A DNA stretch of 8,965 nucleotides from Paenarthrobacter nitroguajacolicus JCM 14115 (GTDB taxonomy: Bacteria > Actinomycetota > Actinomycetes > Actinomycetales > Micrococcaceae), in assembly GCA_001313365.1 (NCBI GenBank), contig BBFS01000137.1, forward strand, positions 1 through 8,965, read 5' to 3'. This document shows, one piece after another, positions 1-7,513 of the stretch (within the stretch, counting starts at the first letter, position 1; each line of letters starts with the position of its first letter). The notes below the pieces were generated by a model. That model saw only the letters and a program-made list of their open reading frames with translations, searched no databases and was not told the DNA's origin. The translations under genes were made by a program, and so were the position numbers.

Positions 1-1
1 C

Positions 2-13
2 CTGGGCGGCTGC
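2..13 (+). other. Lipobox / lipoprotein signal peptidase cleavage site
   Basis: The first four codons in the binding-protein frame read Leu-Gly-Gly-Cys, matching the LxxC pattern at the end of a bacterial lipoprotein signal peptide. Cleavage is expected before the Cys at 11-13, which would be lipidated. The hydrophobic part of the signal peptide lies outside the window, so the call rests on these four residues plus the identity of the protein that follows. Confidence 0.75.
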
Positions 14-1601
14 GGTGTTCGGCCCGCCAGCGTGACTGACGCCGCGGACGGAGCCAAGTTCACCATGTCCGACTCCACGCCGGCCCCCCCCACCAAGGAG
101 ATCGATAACTTCAACTGGGCCATGTACGCGGAGCCGTTCTCCCTGGACTATGCGTACGCCTTCGACTACCCGGACAACACTGTCCTGTCCAACGTGTGCG
201 AGTCGCTGTTCCGCTGGAACGCTGACCTGTCCACGGCGCCGGGCCTGGCCACAGGAGTTGAAAACCCTGATCCGCTGACCTGGATCTACACCATCCGGCA
301 GGGCGTAAAGTTCCACGACGGAACCGAGATGACAGCGGACGATGTCGTAGCCTCCTTGAGCCGCCACGTGGACCCCGAAGTGGGATCTTTCTGGGCCTCT
401 GCTACCAGAACGTGGAGTCCATCGAGAAGACCGGCGACTTCGAGGTCACGGTGACCACCACCCGGCCGGACTACGTGTTCAACAGCTCCTTGGTGGGAGC
501 AACAGGTGTTGTGGAGTCCGCCGCGACGCTGGAAGCTGCCGGCAAGGACTACGGCAACTCAAGCACCGGCGTGAACTGCACCGGCCCCCCCTTCCAATTC
601 GAGCAATGGGAAGCCGGTGAAAGCATCACCCTCAAGCGCTTTGATGACTACTGGGACCCGGAACTCAAAGCCAAGTCCCAACAGGTCACCTTCAAAATGC
701 TGCCCGATGCCACATCGCGTATCAATGCGTTCCAGACCGGCGAGATTGATGGCGGCTTCGCGATCCCTTCCAATGCCATGGACATCCTGAAAGCCAACAA
801 AGATGCCGGCTCGCTGTACTTCGGCGAGGACACGTCGGTGCAAAGCCTGGTGTTCACCAACCTCGGCGGCACCTTCCAGGACGTCCGGGTGCGCAAGGCG
901 CTGATGATGGCCATCAACCGGGAAGCTTGATCAAGGCGGCCGAACAGGGGGTACGCGAAGAAGACGGAAGCGTTGACCACCAAGAGTGTGTGGAAGGACG
1001 TTGCATCGCAAACTACGGACGAGGCTTTTGACGGCCTGCTGTCCACGCCCTATGAGCTGGAAGAAGCCAAGAAACTTGTCAAGGAAGCAGGTGCCGAGGG
1101 TAGTAAGTTCGTCTTCGCCACCGCGTCACTGAACGCAGCCTTCGACATCACGGCACGGGCCATCGCATCGGCAGCCAAGGAGATCGGCCTGGACCCGGAA
1201 ATCCAGACCATGTCCAACGACAAATACACCACGCTGTTTTCAGACCCCCCCGAGTCACGCAAGAACGTGGACCTCCTGGTGACGTCTTGGTATCTCTCCA
1301 GCACCGAGCCCTTGGAAATGTACAGCGTGCTGCGAACCGGCGATTTCAGCAACTACGGCGGCTGGAGCAACCCGGAATTCGATGACTTGGTGAACTCCGC
1401 CTACGGCGTGCAGGACCCCCGACGCCCGGGGGGGCAAACTGACGGGCCAGGCGGCCAAGCTGGCCAGCGACGAAGTGGTGTGGGGGGCCGCTCTATGAGA
1501 CCGTCACGTCCATGTGGCTGGGCAAACGCATCACCGGGGGGGCGGACCCTTCCATCAACTACATGTACTTCCCGTGGGCAGCCCAGATAGGAGGTCGCTG
1601 A
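2..1601 (+). CDS. Peptide/nickel-type ABC importer substrate-binding lipoprotein (SBP family 5), 5' partial, with frame breaks
   Basis: This is the extracellular, lipid-anchored receptor that delivers substrate to the permeases encoded next. The start lies before the window; the frame entering at base 2 reads L-G-G-C, a lipobox, so the window begins at the end of the signal peptide. Family 5 features are the early VLSNVCESLFRW stretch, VKFHDGTEMTADDVVAS (about nt 305-355), SIEKTGDFEVTV, the CTGPF turn near nt 577-595, ESITLKRFDDYW, and VRVRKALMMAINRE near nt 885-925. The frame must shift near nt 393-400 (one base missing), 926-929 (one missing), 947-951, 1416-1420 and 1482-1487 (one extra each). 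In-frame +3 expansions are likely at 84-91, 585-591, 1245-1251, 1428-1434 and 1536-1542. With these corrections 527 residues remain in one frame, ending at TGA 1599-1601. The visible in-frame TGA at 928-930 is a consequence of the missing base. Substrate unknown. Confidence 0.9.
1589..1594 (+). promoter_or_regulatory. Ribosome binding site for the first permease
   Basis: AGGAGG lies 8 nt before ATG 1603, inside the last codons of the binding-protein gene. It fixes the permease start and shows that the two genes are read from one mRNA. Confidence 0.8.
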
Positions 1602-1602
1602 C

Positions 1603-2638
1603 ATGACCGCTACAGATCAAGTCCAAGCCACCACCGCGCCGGGCGCTCCCACCCGCCAGCGGGATAAACGCAGCGCAGTCCGACCGGCGGTGTACATCGT
1701 GAAGAAACTGCTGGCCTTGGTGCTGACGTTGTTTGTTGCCTCACTGGCCGTGTTCTTCTCACGCTTCCTGGTTCCCGGCGACCCGGCACGCTTCCTGCTC
1801 AGAGGACGCAGCCCCCCCAAGCCTGAGGCACTCGAAGAAATCACCCGGCAGTTCGGCCTGGATAAACCGGCCTGGGAACAATACCTGAACTGGCTGGGCG
1901 GCATTCTCCAAGGGGACTGGGGGCCGCTCGCTGACCTACCGCCAGGACGTCTCCGACGTCTTACTGGGACGGTTGCCCACCACCTTGCAACTTGTGGCGC
2001 TCGCAGCAGTGTTCATCACGGTCCTGGGGGGGTTGTTCGCCGGCATTGTGGCCAGCCTCAACAAGGGCTTCGGTGACCGCTTCATCCTCATCACCCTCAC
2101 TGCTGCGGGGGCAGTGCCGCCGTTCGTGGCAGCAATCGCTCTAGTAGCGCTCTTCTCCGTGGGCCTGGGCTGGTTTCCCTCCTTTGGAAGCGGCGACGGC
2201 GGATGGGACCGGATCTGGCATCTCACCCTACCGGCGCTCGCCTTGGGCATCACCTACATCGCCATGGTGGCAAGGGTGACCCGTTCCTCCATGAACGAGC
2301 AATTGCTCCGCGAACACGTTGAGGTGGCAACCAGTCGAGGCCTTACCCGCGGATCGGTGGTGGCACGCCACGTGCTGCGCAATGCACTTGGGCCCATCCT
2401 CACCGTGAGCGGCGTGCTGGTGGCCGGCCTTCTGGTCTCCAGCGCCATCATCGAACGGACGTTCGGCCTGTCCGGCATCGGGCAGCTCCTGGTGCAGTCC
2501 ATCGACAGGCTCGACTTCGGCGTCGTCCAAGCAATCGTCATGGTGGTGGTGGCCGCTTTCGTCCTGGTCAACACCGTGGTGGACCTCGTCCAACCCCTCA
2601 TTGATCCGCGTATCGCGGCCGGAACGGAGTCCCGATGA
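1603..2638 (+). CDS. ABC importer permease, DppB/OppB type, with one frame break
   Basis: First inner-membrane subunit of the importer. It starts at ATG 1603, 1 nt after the binding-protein stop, behind a good ribosome site. A cytoplasmic N-terminus of about 27 residues leads to a first membrane helix (KKLLALVLTLFVASLAVFF) and then the family pattern FLVPGDPAR, FGLDKPAWEQYLNWLGG and GDWG. Further helices follow from about nt 1985. The ATPase-docking EAA loop is at about nt 2315-2405 (VATSRGLTRGSVVARHVLRN), and the C-terminal GLSGIGQLLVQSI and DLVQPLIDPR are typical of the family. A G5 run at 1919-1923 should be G4; removing one base joins GDWG to RSLTYRQDV in one frame. Likely in-frame expansions are C7 1812-1818 and G7 2026-2032. 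The corrected length of 342 residues is normal. The stop overlaps the next start as ATGA. Confidence 0.92.
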
Positions 2639-3507
2639 CGTTAGCCATCCAACTGCCGCAGGCGGGACTTCGCCGTTACGGCAGCCTCCTGTCACCCATG
2701 GCGTGGGGGGGCGCGCTCGCCGTTGCCGCCGCCGTCGTACTTCTCTCACTATTCGCCCCCCCGGTTCTGGCGCCGTACGACCCCGACTATGTGGACCTCA
2801 ACAACGTCCTGGCCGGTCCAAGCGGACAGCACCTGCTGGGGGGGACCGACGCGCTGGGTCGTGATCTCCTCAGCCGGCTCATGCACGGCGGGCGGACCTC
2901 GCTGCTGGGGGGGCCCACCATCGTGGTGATCGGATCCACCGTGCTCGGCCTGCTGCTGGGCCTGGTGGCCGGCTGGTCCGAGGGCTGGCTGGGCAAGGTT
3001 CTGGGCCGCCTTTTCGATCTCCTCTTTGCTTTCCCTGCACTGCTCATGGCCATGCTCGCCATTGCCTTGTTCGGCAAGGGGGGGCTTTTTGCTCCCATCC
3101 TGGCCATGACCATCGCCTACGTACCGTACGTTGCCAGGCTCGCGCAGTCGCTGGTGGTGGCTGAGCGCAGCCGACCCTATGTCCAGGCCTACCGCGTGCT
3201 CGGATTCCGGACGCCCTGGGTGGTGCTGGGACGGGTTCTTCCTAACCTGATTCCCACTGTGGGCGCCCAGTCAACACTGAACTTTGGTTATGTGTTGGCC
3301 GACCTCGCAGCGCTCTCCTTCATCGGACTCGGGGTCCAGCCGCCCACCAGCGACTGGGGCGCCATGATCGAGGAATCCCGCGGCGCGCTGCTGGGCGGCT
3401 ACATCCTGCCGGCCTTCTGGCCCGCGTTGGTAGTGGTCCTGGTGGTAGTGGCCGTCAACGTCATCGGCGAGGAACTCTCAGACCGCATCGGAGGAAAACT
3501 TTCATGA
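2635..3507 (+). CDS. ABC importer permease, DppC/OppC type
   Basis: Second inner-membrane subunit, open from ATG 2635 to TGA 3505-3507 (290 residues as read). A first helix at about residues 23-46 precedes the APYDP motif, then [16 protein letters not shown], the signature region of DppC/OppC proteins. The EAA loop [22 protein letters not shown] lies at about nt 3181-3246, and [19 protein letters not shown] plus a last helix close the protein. Five G7/C7 runs (2705-2711, 2756-2762, 2838-2844, 2907-2913, 3078-3084) each appear to add one residue without breaking the frame; the clearest is GGTDALGRD where the family has GTDALGRD. The true protein is probably 285 residues. The start overlaps the upstream stop (ATGA), and the gene's own stop overlaps the ATPase start the same way. 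Confidence 0.93.
   Translation: MTLAIQLPQAGLRRYGSLLSPMAWGGALAVAAAVVLLSLFAPPVLAPYDPDYVDLNNVLAGPSGQHLLGGTDALGRDLLSRLMHGGRTSLLGGPTIVVIGSTVLGLLLGLVAGWSEGWLGKVLGRLFDLLFAFPALLMAMLAIALFGKGGLFAPILAMTIAYVPYVARLAQSLVVAERSRPYVQAYRVLGFRTPWVVLGRVLPNLIPTVGAQSTLNFGYVLADLAALSFIGLGVQPPTSDWGAMIEESRGALLGGYILPAFWPALVVVLVVVAVNVIGEELSDRIGGKLS
3490..3494 (+). promoter_or_regulatory. Ribosome binding site for the ATPase gene
   Basis: GGAGG lies 9 nt before ATG 3504, within the end of the second permease gene. It supports the ATGA-overlap start of the fused ATPase. Confidence 0.7.
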
Positions 3508-5134
3508 GCCAGCTCTTGCAGATCGAAAACTTTACGCTCGGTTTTCCAGGCAGGCCGCCCCCCCTGCTGGACAGCGTCTCCCTGCACGTGAACGACGGCG
3601 AAGCGGTCGCCTTGGTGGGGGGAGTCCGGCTCAGGCAAATCGCTGACTACCCGTGCCGCCCTGGGTTTGTTTCCTGGCGGCTCGCAGTCCTCCGGCATCG
3701 TGTCGGTTCAGGGCCTCGACACTCTCACAGCGAGCGAACAACGCCTCATGGAGCTGCGACGGAGACACGCTTCCATGATCTTCCAGGATCCTCGGGCGGG
3801 CATAAATCCCGTTCGGACCGTGGGGGGGATTTCCTCACTGAAACCTTGGTGAGGCTGGATGGTTTATCCCGGGCCGAGGCCACGGAAAGGGCCGTGACGC
3901 AACTGGAACAGGTGGGCCTGCGACGTGCCAAGGAGCTCATGGACCAGCACCCGCATCAGCTCTCGGGCGGCATGCTCCAACGTGTCATGATCGCAGCTGC
4001 ACTACTTAACTCACCGGATCTGTTGCTGTGCGACGAGCCCACCACGGCCTTGGATGTCACTACCCAGGCGGGGGGGATCGTGAGGCTCCTCCGCGAAGAG
4101 CAACAGTCACGGGGGGGAATGGGCATGCTCTTCATTACGCACGACCTCAATCTTGCGGCCAGCTTGTGTGAACGCGTCTACGTGCTTCGCCGGGGGGGAA
4201 GTGGTGGAGCACGGGCCAACCCGGACTGTCTTTCTGACGCCGGAGCAGGACTACACCCGGCAGCTGGTTGAGGCTACCCCTGTGATTGAAGCGGGCGGCT
4301 TGGCTGCGCCTGTGGTCGTGGGGTCCCCGCTGCTGAAGGTTTCGGGGGGGCTATCAAAAACGTACCAACTGCCCCCGCGGCGAAATCATCACCGCCTTGG
4401 ACGACGCCGGTTTCAGCCTCCCTGAGGGTGGGTCGTTGGGGGGGATCGTGGGTGAGTCCGGGTCCGGAAAGTCCACCTTGGCCCGACTGGTGGTGGCGCT
4501 GGAAACCGCCACATCGGGTGAACTCACGTTGCGGGACGTCCCCCCGGCCGCGGCGGGCCCTCAAGGCTCTGAACGGAAAGTCCTGGCCAAGGATGTCCAG
4601 ATCGTGTTCCAGGACCCCTACCTCTCTTTGGACCCGCGCATCCCTGTAGGAAACGCTGTGGCAGATGTCTTCCGCCTGCATCAGAAGCAAGGACGCAAGG
4701 AAGCCAAAGACAGCGCCCGGGTCCTGTTGGGGGGGCGGGTGGGCATCGGACCGGAACGTTTCGACGCACGGCCTCGTGCCCTCTCGGGTGGGCAGAGGCA
4801 ACGGGTTGCGCTGGCCAAAGCGCTCGCTGCCGCCCCCCCGTCTCCTGGTGCTGGACGAGGCCACCAGCGCTTGGACGTCTCTGTCCAAGCCCAGGTTCTG
4901 GAGCTCGTGGAGGAATTGCGGGACCAACTCGGACTGACCATCTTGTTCGTCACCCACGATCTGGCTGTGGTCTCACGGATTTGTTCCGAGCTCCTGGTGA
5001 TGCATCAGGGCCGGATCGTGGAGCAGGGGCCGACGGCTCGAATCCTTGAGGACCTGGGGGACGACTACACGCGGAACCTCATCGCCTCCCGTCCCCCCCG
5101 GCCATTGTGGGACGCCGAGCCGGTCACTGCCTGA
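3504..5134 (+). CDS. Fused two-domain ABC importer ATPase (OppD-OppF / DppD-DppF in one chain), with frame breaks
   Basis: This cytoplasmic protein powers the importer and carries both nucleotide-binding domains. Domain 1: Walker A GESGSGKS (readable only after correcting G6 3617-3622), Q-loop [10 protein letters not shown] (about nt 3780), signature LSGGM (about 3960), Walker B LLLCDEP (about 4020), H-loop ITHD (about 4135). Domain 2: Walker [10 protein letters not shown] (about 4450), [11 protein letters not shown] (about 4605), LSGGQRQR (about 4783), Walker B LLVLDEAT (about 4842), VTHD (about 4948). No stop and no convincing new start occurs in the corrected frame between the domains, so the fusion is inferred to be real. 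Frame changes are needed at 3617-3622, 3822-3828, 4192-4198, 4372-4376, 4833-4839 and about 4868-4872 (one base missing). Further G7/C7 runs look like in-frame +3. Corrected length is about 533 residues, suitable for two domains. As written, the first Walker A is destroyed. Confidence 0.88.
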
Positions 5135-5159
5135 CCGGTGAGAGATTGACCATTGAAAT

Positions 5160-5165
5160 AGGAGA
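5160..5165 (+). promoter_or_regulatory. Ribosome binding site deciding the GTG start of the oxidoreductase
   Basis: AGGAGA lies 7 nt before GTG 5173 in the 38-nt gap after the ATPase stop. The open frame extends upstream to 5107, but that would overlap the ATPase gene and lacks such a site, so GTG 5173 is preferred. Confidence 0.7.
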
Positions 5166-5172
5166 ATTTCCC

Positions 5173-6592
5173 GTGAATACCACCGTTTTCGAACGGAATG
5201 TCCCGCAGGCCGCCGTCGTATCCCGTGCCTTGGAAGGCGCGGCCCACCGGCCGTTCTGGATCGACCACCTCAAGGACTCAGCCACACGCTACCCGCAACT
5301 CGACGGCGACGCTGCCGCGGACCTCGTGATCGTCGGTGGCGGCTATACCGGATTGTGGACTGCGCTGCGTGCCAAGGAACGCGATCCCGGCCGGACGGTG
5401 ATCCTGCTGGAAGGGGAGCGGGTGGCATGGGCAGCTTCGGGCCGCAACGGCGGCTTCTGCGAGGCGAGCCTCACCCACGGCCATGAGAATGGCAAGAACC
5501 GCTGGCCTGATGAGCTGGAAACCCTCGACCGGCTGGGCGTGGAGAACCTGGACCGCATGCAGGAAGCCGTGGAGAAGTACGGCATGGATTGCGAATGGGA
5601 GCGCACCGGTGAACTGAACGTTGCAGTGGAATCGCACCAGGTGGCTTGGCTCAAGGAGGACGAAAGCCCCGGCAGCGTCTTTCTGGACCAGGAAGCAGTG
5701 AGGGCAGAGCTCAACTCTCCCACCTACCTGGCCGGCCGCTGGCATAAAGACTCCGTGGCGATGGTCCACCCATACAAGCTGGGACTTGAGTTGGCTCGGG
5801 TGGCAACGGAGCTGGGCGTGGTGATCTACGAGGACACCCGCGTGCGCGAGTTGAAGGACCACGAACAGGGCGTCACCGTTGTTACGGAGCGAGGCAACGT
5901 GGAAGCGGACAACGTGGTCCTCGGTACCAACGTGTTTCCGTCACTGCTCAAACGGAACCAGCTGATGACGGTGCCCGTCTATGACTACGCGCTGATGACC
6001 GAGCCCCTGAGCGCGGAGCAGTTGGAGTCCATCGGATGGTCCCAGCGGCAAGGGATAGGGGATGTTGCCAACCAATTCCACTACTACCGCATTACCAAGG
6101 ACCACAGGATCCTGTTCGGTGGCTATGACGCCCTCTACTTCTGGGGCCGGCGCGTGGACCAGCGGCACGAGCACCAGCCAGCGACGTGGGAGAAGATCGC
6201 CTCGCACTTCTTCACGACGTTCCCGCAGCTCGAGGGCCTGAAGTTCACCCACAAGTGGGCCGGACCCATCGATTCGAGCACCCAGTTCTGCGCGTTCTTC
6301 GGCACGGCGCGGAAGGGACGGGTGGCGTATGCGGCAGGATTCACCGGACTCGGCGTAGGGGCCACGGCATTTGCAGCCGACGTCCTCCTGGATCTCCTGG
6401 CCGGCCTGGATACCGAACGCACCCGGGTGGAAATGGTCCGGAAACGACCCCCTGCCCTTCCCTCCTGAGCCGCTCGCTTCCCTGGGCATCAACCTGACAC
6501 GCTGGTCCATGGACCGCGCCGATCACAATCAGGGAAAACGGAACCTGATCCTCAAAGCGCTCGACGCCGTCGGGTTGGGATTCGACTCCTGA
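5173..6592 (+). CDS. FAD-dependent oxidoreductase, DAO family (PuuB / amino-acid oxidase-like), one frame break near the end
   Basis: A cytoplasmic flavoprotein of the DAO family, whose members oxidise C-N bonds of amines or amino acids. From GTG 5173, the dinucleotide fold is at residues 51-66 (LVIVGGGYTGLWTAL) with the ribose-binding Glu at about 80. It is followed by WAASGRNGGF (about 86-95), the segment typical of gamma-glutamylputrescine-oxidase-like members, and the C-terminal GFTGLGVGATAFAAD near residue 390 that closes the FAD site. A C5 run at 6448-6452 should be C4. With that change the frame avoids the TGA at 6466-6468 and continues through RPLPFPPEPLASLGINLTRW to TGA 6590-6592, giving 472 residues. 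This gene contains no G or C run of six or more, unlike its neighbours. Its position after the importer suggests it acts on the imported compound. The exact substrate is not readable. Confidence 0.88.
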
Positions 6593-6602
6593 CCCCCCTT
6601 TC

Positions 6603-6663
6603 GTTGTGGGGCCTGTTTTGCGCGTTTAGGTCCCGCGTTAGCGTGTAGAGCGGGCCTCGCAAC
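6603..6663 (+). repeat. 61-nt hairpin repeat, copy 1
   Basis: The element begins GTTGTGGGGCCTG and ends CGGGCCTCGCAAC, 10 nt after the oxidoreductase stop. Pairing base i with base 62-i gives 24 consecutive pairs (16 Watson-Crick, 8 G-U) closing on a 13-nt loop at element positions 25-37. There is no A-C mismatch on the plus strand, so the structure fits a plus-strand RNA. No T-run follows. It may be a terminator or mRNA 3'-end structure; that role is inferred from location. Confidence 0.85.
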
Positions 6664-6676
6664 GCAGGGTGGGTTC

Positions 6677-6737
6677 GTTGTGGGGCCTGTTTTGCACGTT
6701 TAGGTCCTGCGTTAGCGTGTAGAGCGGGCCTCGCAAC
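6677..6737 (+). repeat. 61-nt hairpin repeat, copy 2 (direct tandem)
   Basis: Identical to copy 1 except element positions 20 (G to A) and 32 (C to T), starting 74 bp after it with a 13-bp spacer. The position-20 change turns a G-U pair into A-U; position 32 is in the loop. Including flanks, the shared unit is 69 bp (6600-6668 and 6674-6742) with three differences. It ends immediately before the stop codon of the convergent membrane-protein gene at 6743. Confidence 0.85.
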
Positions 6738-6742
6738 TCAGG

Positions 6743-7406
6743 CTAGCGTTTGGCGGCCGGCTTTCGTTGGGTGGAAGCGCTCGACGCCGGACGCTTGGCC
6801 GGCGTCGTTGGCGTACGGGGAGCGGGACGCTTCACGGGAGTAGCCTTCGCTGCACCGGACGATCGCGGAGCCGAAGCTGCCGGGCGTTTGGTGGGGGTTC
6901 CTGCACGCGGAGCCGGTTTGCGGGGTGCGGGAGTGCGCTTTACAGCCGGTGGCCGTCGAACTGGAGTTCCGGCCCGCGAACCAAACGACGGCACCACCGC
7001 TCCCAGGAAAAGCACGCCCAGGGTCCCAAAACCTGCCACGCTGCCAAGTAGAAATAGATATCTGAATCCTGGGTGCTCACGGCACTGCCCAGAGCATTGG
7101 CGTCCTGGTTGAACGCGATTCCCCCCACATGCGCAGGAAGGCGATGCTGCAACCGATGAAAAGGCTGGTCCCCCCCGCTGCTCCAAGGAGGACCACAAAG
7201 TAGCGTCGCCGGTTGAAGACCTGCACGATGGACGCCAAGTAGCAGATCAGCACGGAACCGAGGAACAGGTACAGCACCAGTTCCTCAAGCACCACGGCGG
7301 CCAGCACCAACAGCCCGAGCGAGACGAACGCGGACACCACCGCAAGCTTCCCGCTGTTCCCCCCCATGTGACGCATGAGGTTAATCATCGCCGACCAAGT
7401 GGCCAC
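6743..7406 (-). CDS. Predicted four-helix membrane protein with basic Pro/Ala/Lys-rich tail, unknown function, with frame breaks
   Basis: I do not recognise a named family. Reading from GTG 7404-7406, the corrected protein is 218 residues. Hydrophobic segments are LAVVSAFVSLGLLVLAAVVL, LVLYLFLGSVLICYLASIV, YFVVLLGAAGTSLFIGCSIA and YLGSVAGFGTLGVLFLGAVV. The last about 75 residues (nt 6743 to about 6970) are Ala/Pro/Lys/Arg-rich, with four imperfect repeats TPVRRP, TPTKRP, TPVKRP and TPAKRP. The frame shifts at C6 7121-7126 (two extra bases) and about 7044-7049 (one missing); C7 runs 7170-7176 and 7359-7365 look like in-frame +3. With these the gene closes exactly on TAG 6743-6745. No strong ribosome site precedes GTG 7406, and an internal ATG about six or ten codons later is an alternative start. 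Tail charge would suit binding to lipid head groups, nucleic acid or another protein, but that is speculation. Confidence 0.7.
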
Positions 7407-7437
7407 GCCACGCCGTCGTACATTGCAGTTGGATACC

Positions 7438-7500
7438 GTTGCGAGGCCCGCTCTGCGCCGTATGAGCCGTCAGAATGTGCAGAACGGGCCCCCCCACAAC
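7438..7500 (-). repeat. Third, diverged copy of the hairpin repeat in opposite orientation
   Basis: Read on the minus strand it begins GTTGTGGGG and ends GAGCGGGCCTCGCAAC like copies 1 and 2, with a diverged centre. Its G run has seven bases where both other copies have four. With four it is 60 nt and forms 19 consecutive pairs, three of them G-U. Compared with copy 1, three substitutions turn G-U pairs into G-C, which preserves the fold. It starts 13 nt after the TetR stop codon, in the same sense as that gene. It fills most of the 107-nt gap 7407-7513. Confidence 0.75.
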
Positions 7501-7513
7501 GGGCTGCCCAAAC

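Larger units (their letters stand above)
6593..6742. other. Convergent intergenic region filled by the tandem hairpin repeats
   Basis: This 150-bp gap separates the end of the plus-strand transporter-oxidase operon from the end of the minus-strand membrane-protein gene. Apart from a C6 run at 6593-6598 and the 13-bp spacer it consists of the two repeat copies. I see no coding frame or promoter in it. Confidence 0.8.

Noticed and set aside
928..930. In-frame TGA in the binding protein as selenocysteine or premature stop
   Set aside because: Restoring one missing base and removing one G at 947-951 gives a normal family sequence; there is no SECIS-like context to support recoding.
2228..2749. 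Long open frames antisense to the permease and other genes
   Set aside because: They overlap well-supported genes and show no family motifs or ribosome sites; such frames are common in high-G+C DNA.
3617..3828. Programmed ribosomal frameshifting in the ATPase gene
   Set aside because: The shifts are too many, go both ways, and similar ones occur in unrelated genes.
1..5134. Transporter operon decaying into pseudogenes
   Set aside because: After correcting runs all complete genes close exactly in frame with catalytic motifs, overlaps and ribosome sites intact. The breaks lie almost only at G/C runs, with no nonsense substitutions or large deletions.
6603..6737. CRISPR array
   Set aside because: Only two direct copies, 61 nt long, with a 13-bp spacer that is too short.
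6603..7500. Insertion sequence or composite element bounded by inverted repeats
   Set aside because: The copies do flank the membrane-protein gene in opposite orientations, but there is no transposase between them and no evident target duplication. Their strand-specific pairing fits an RNA element better.
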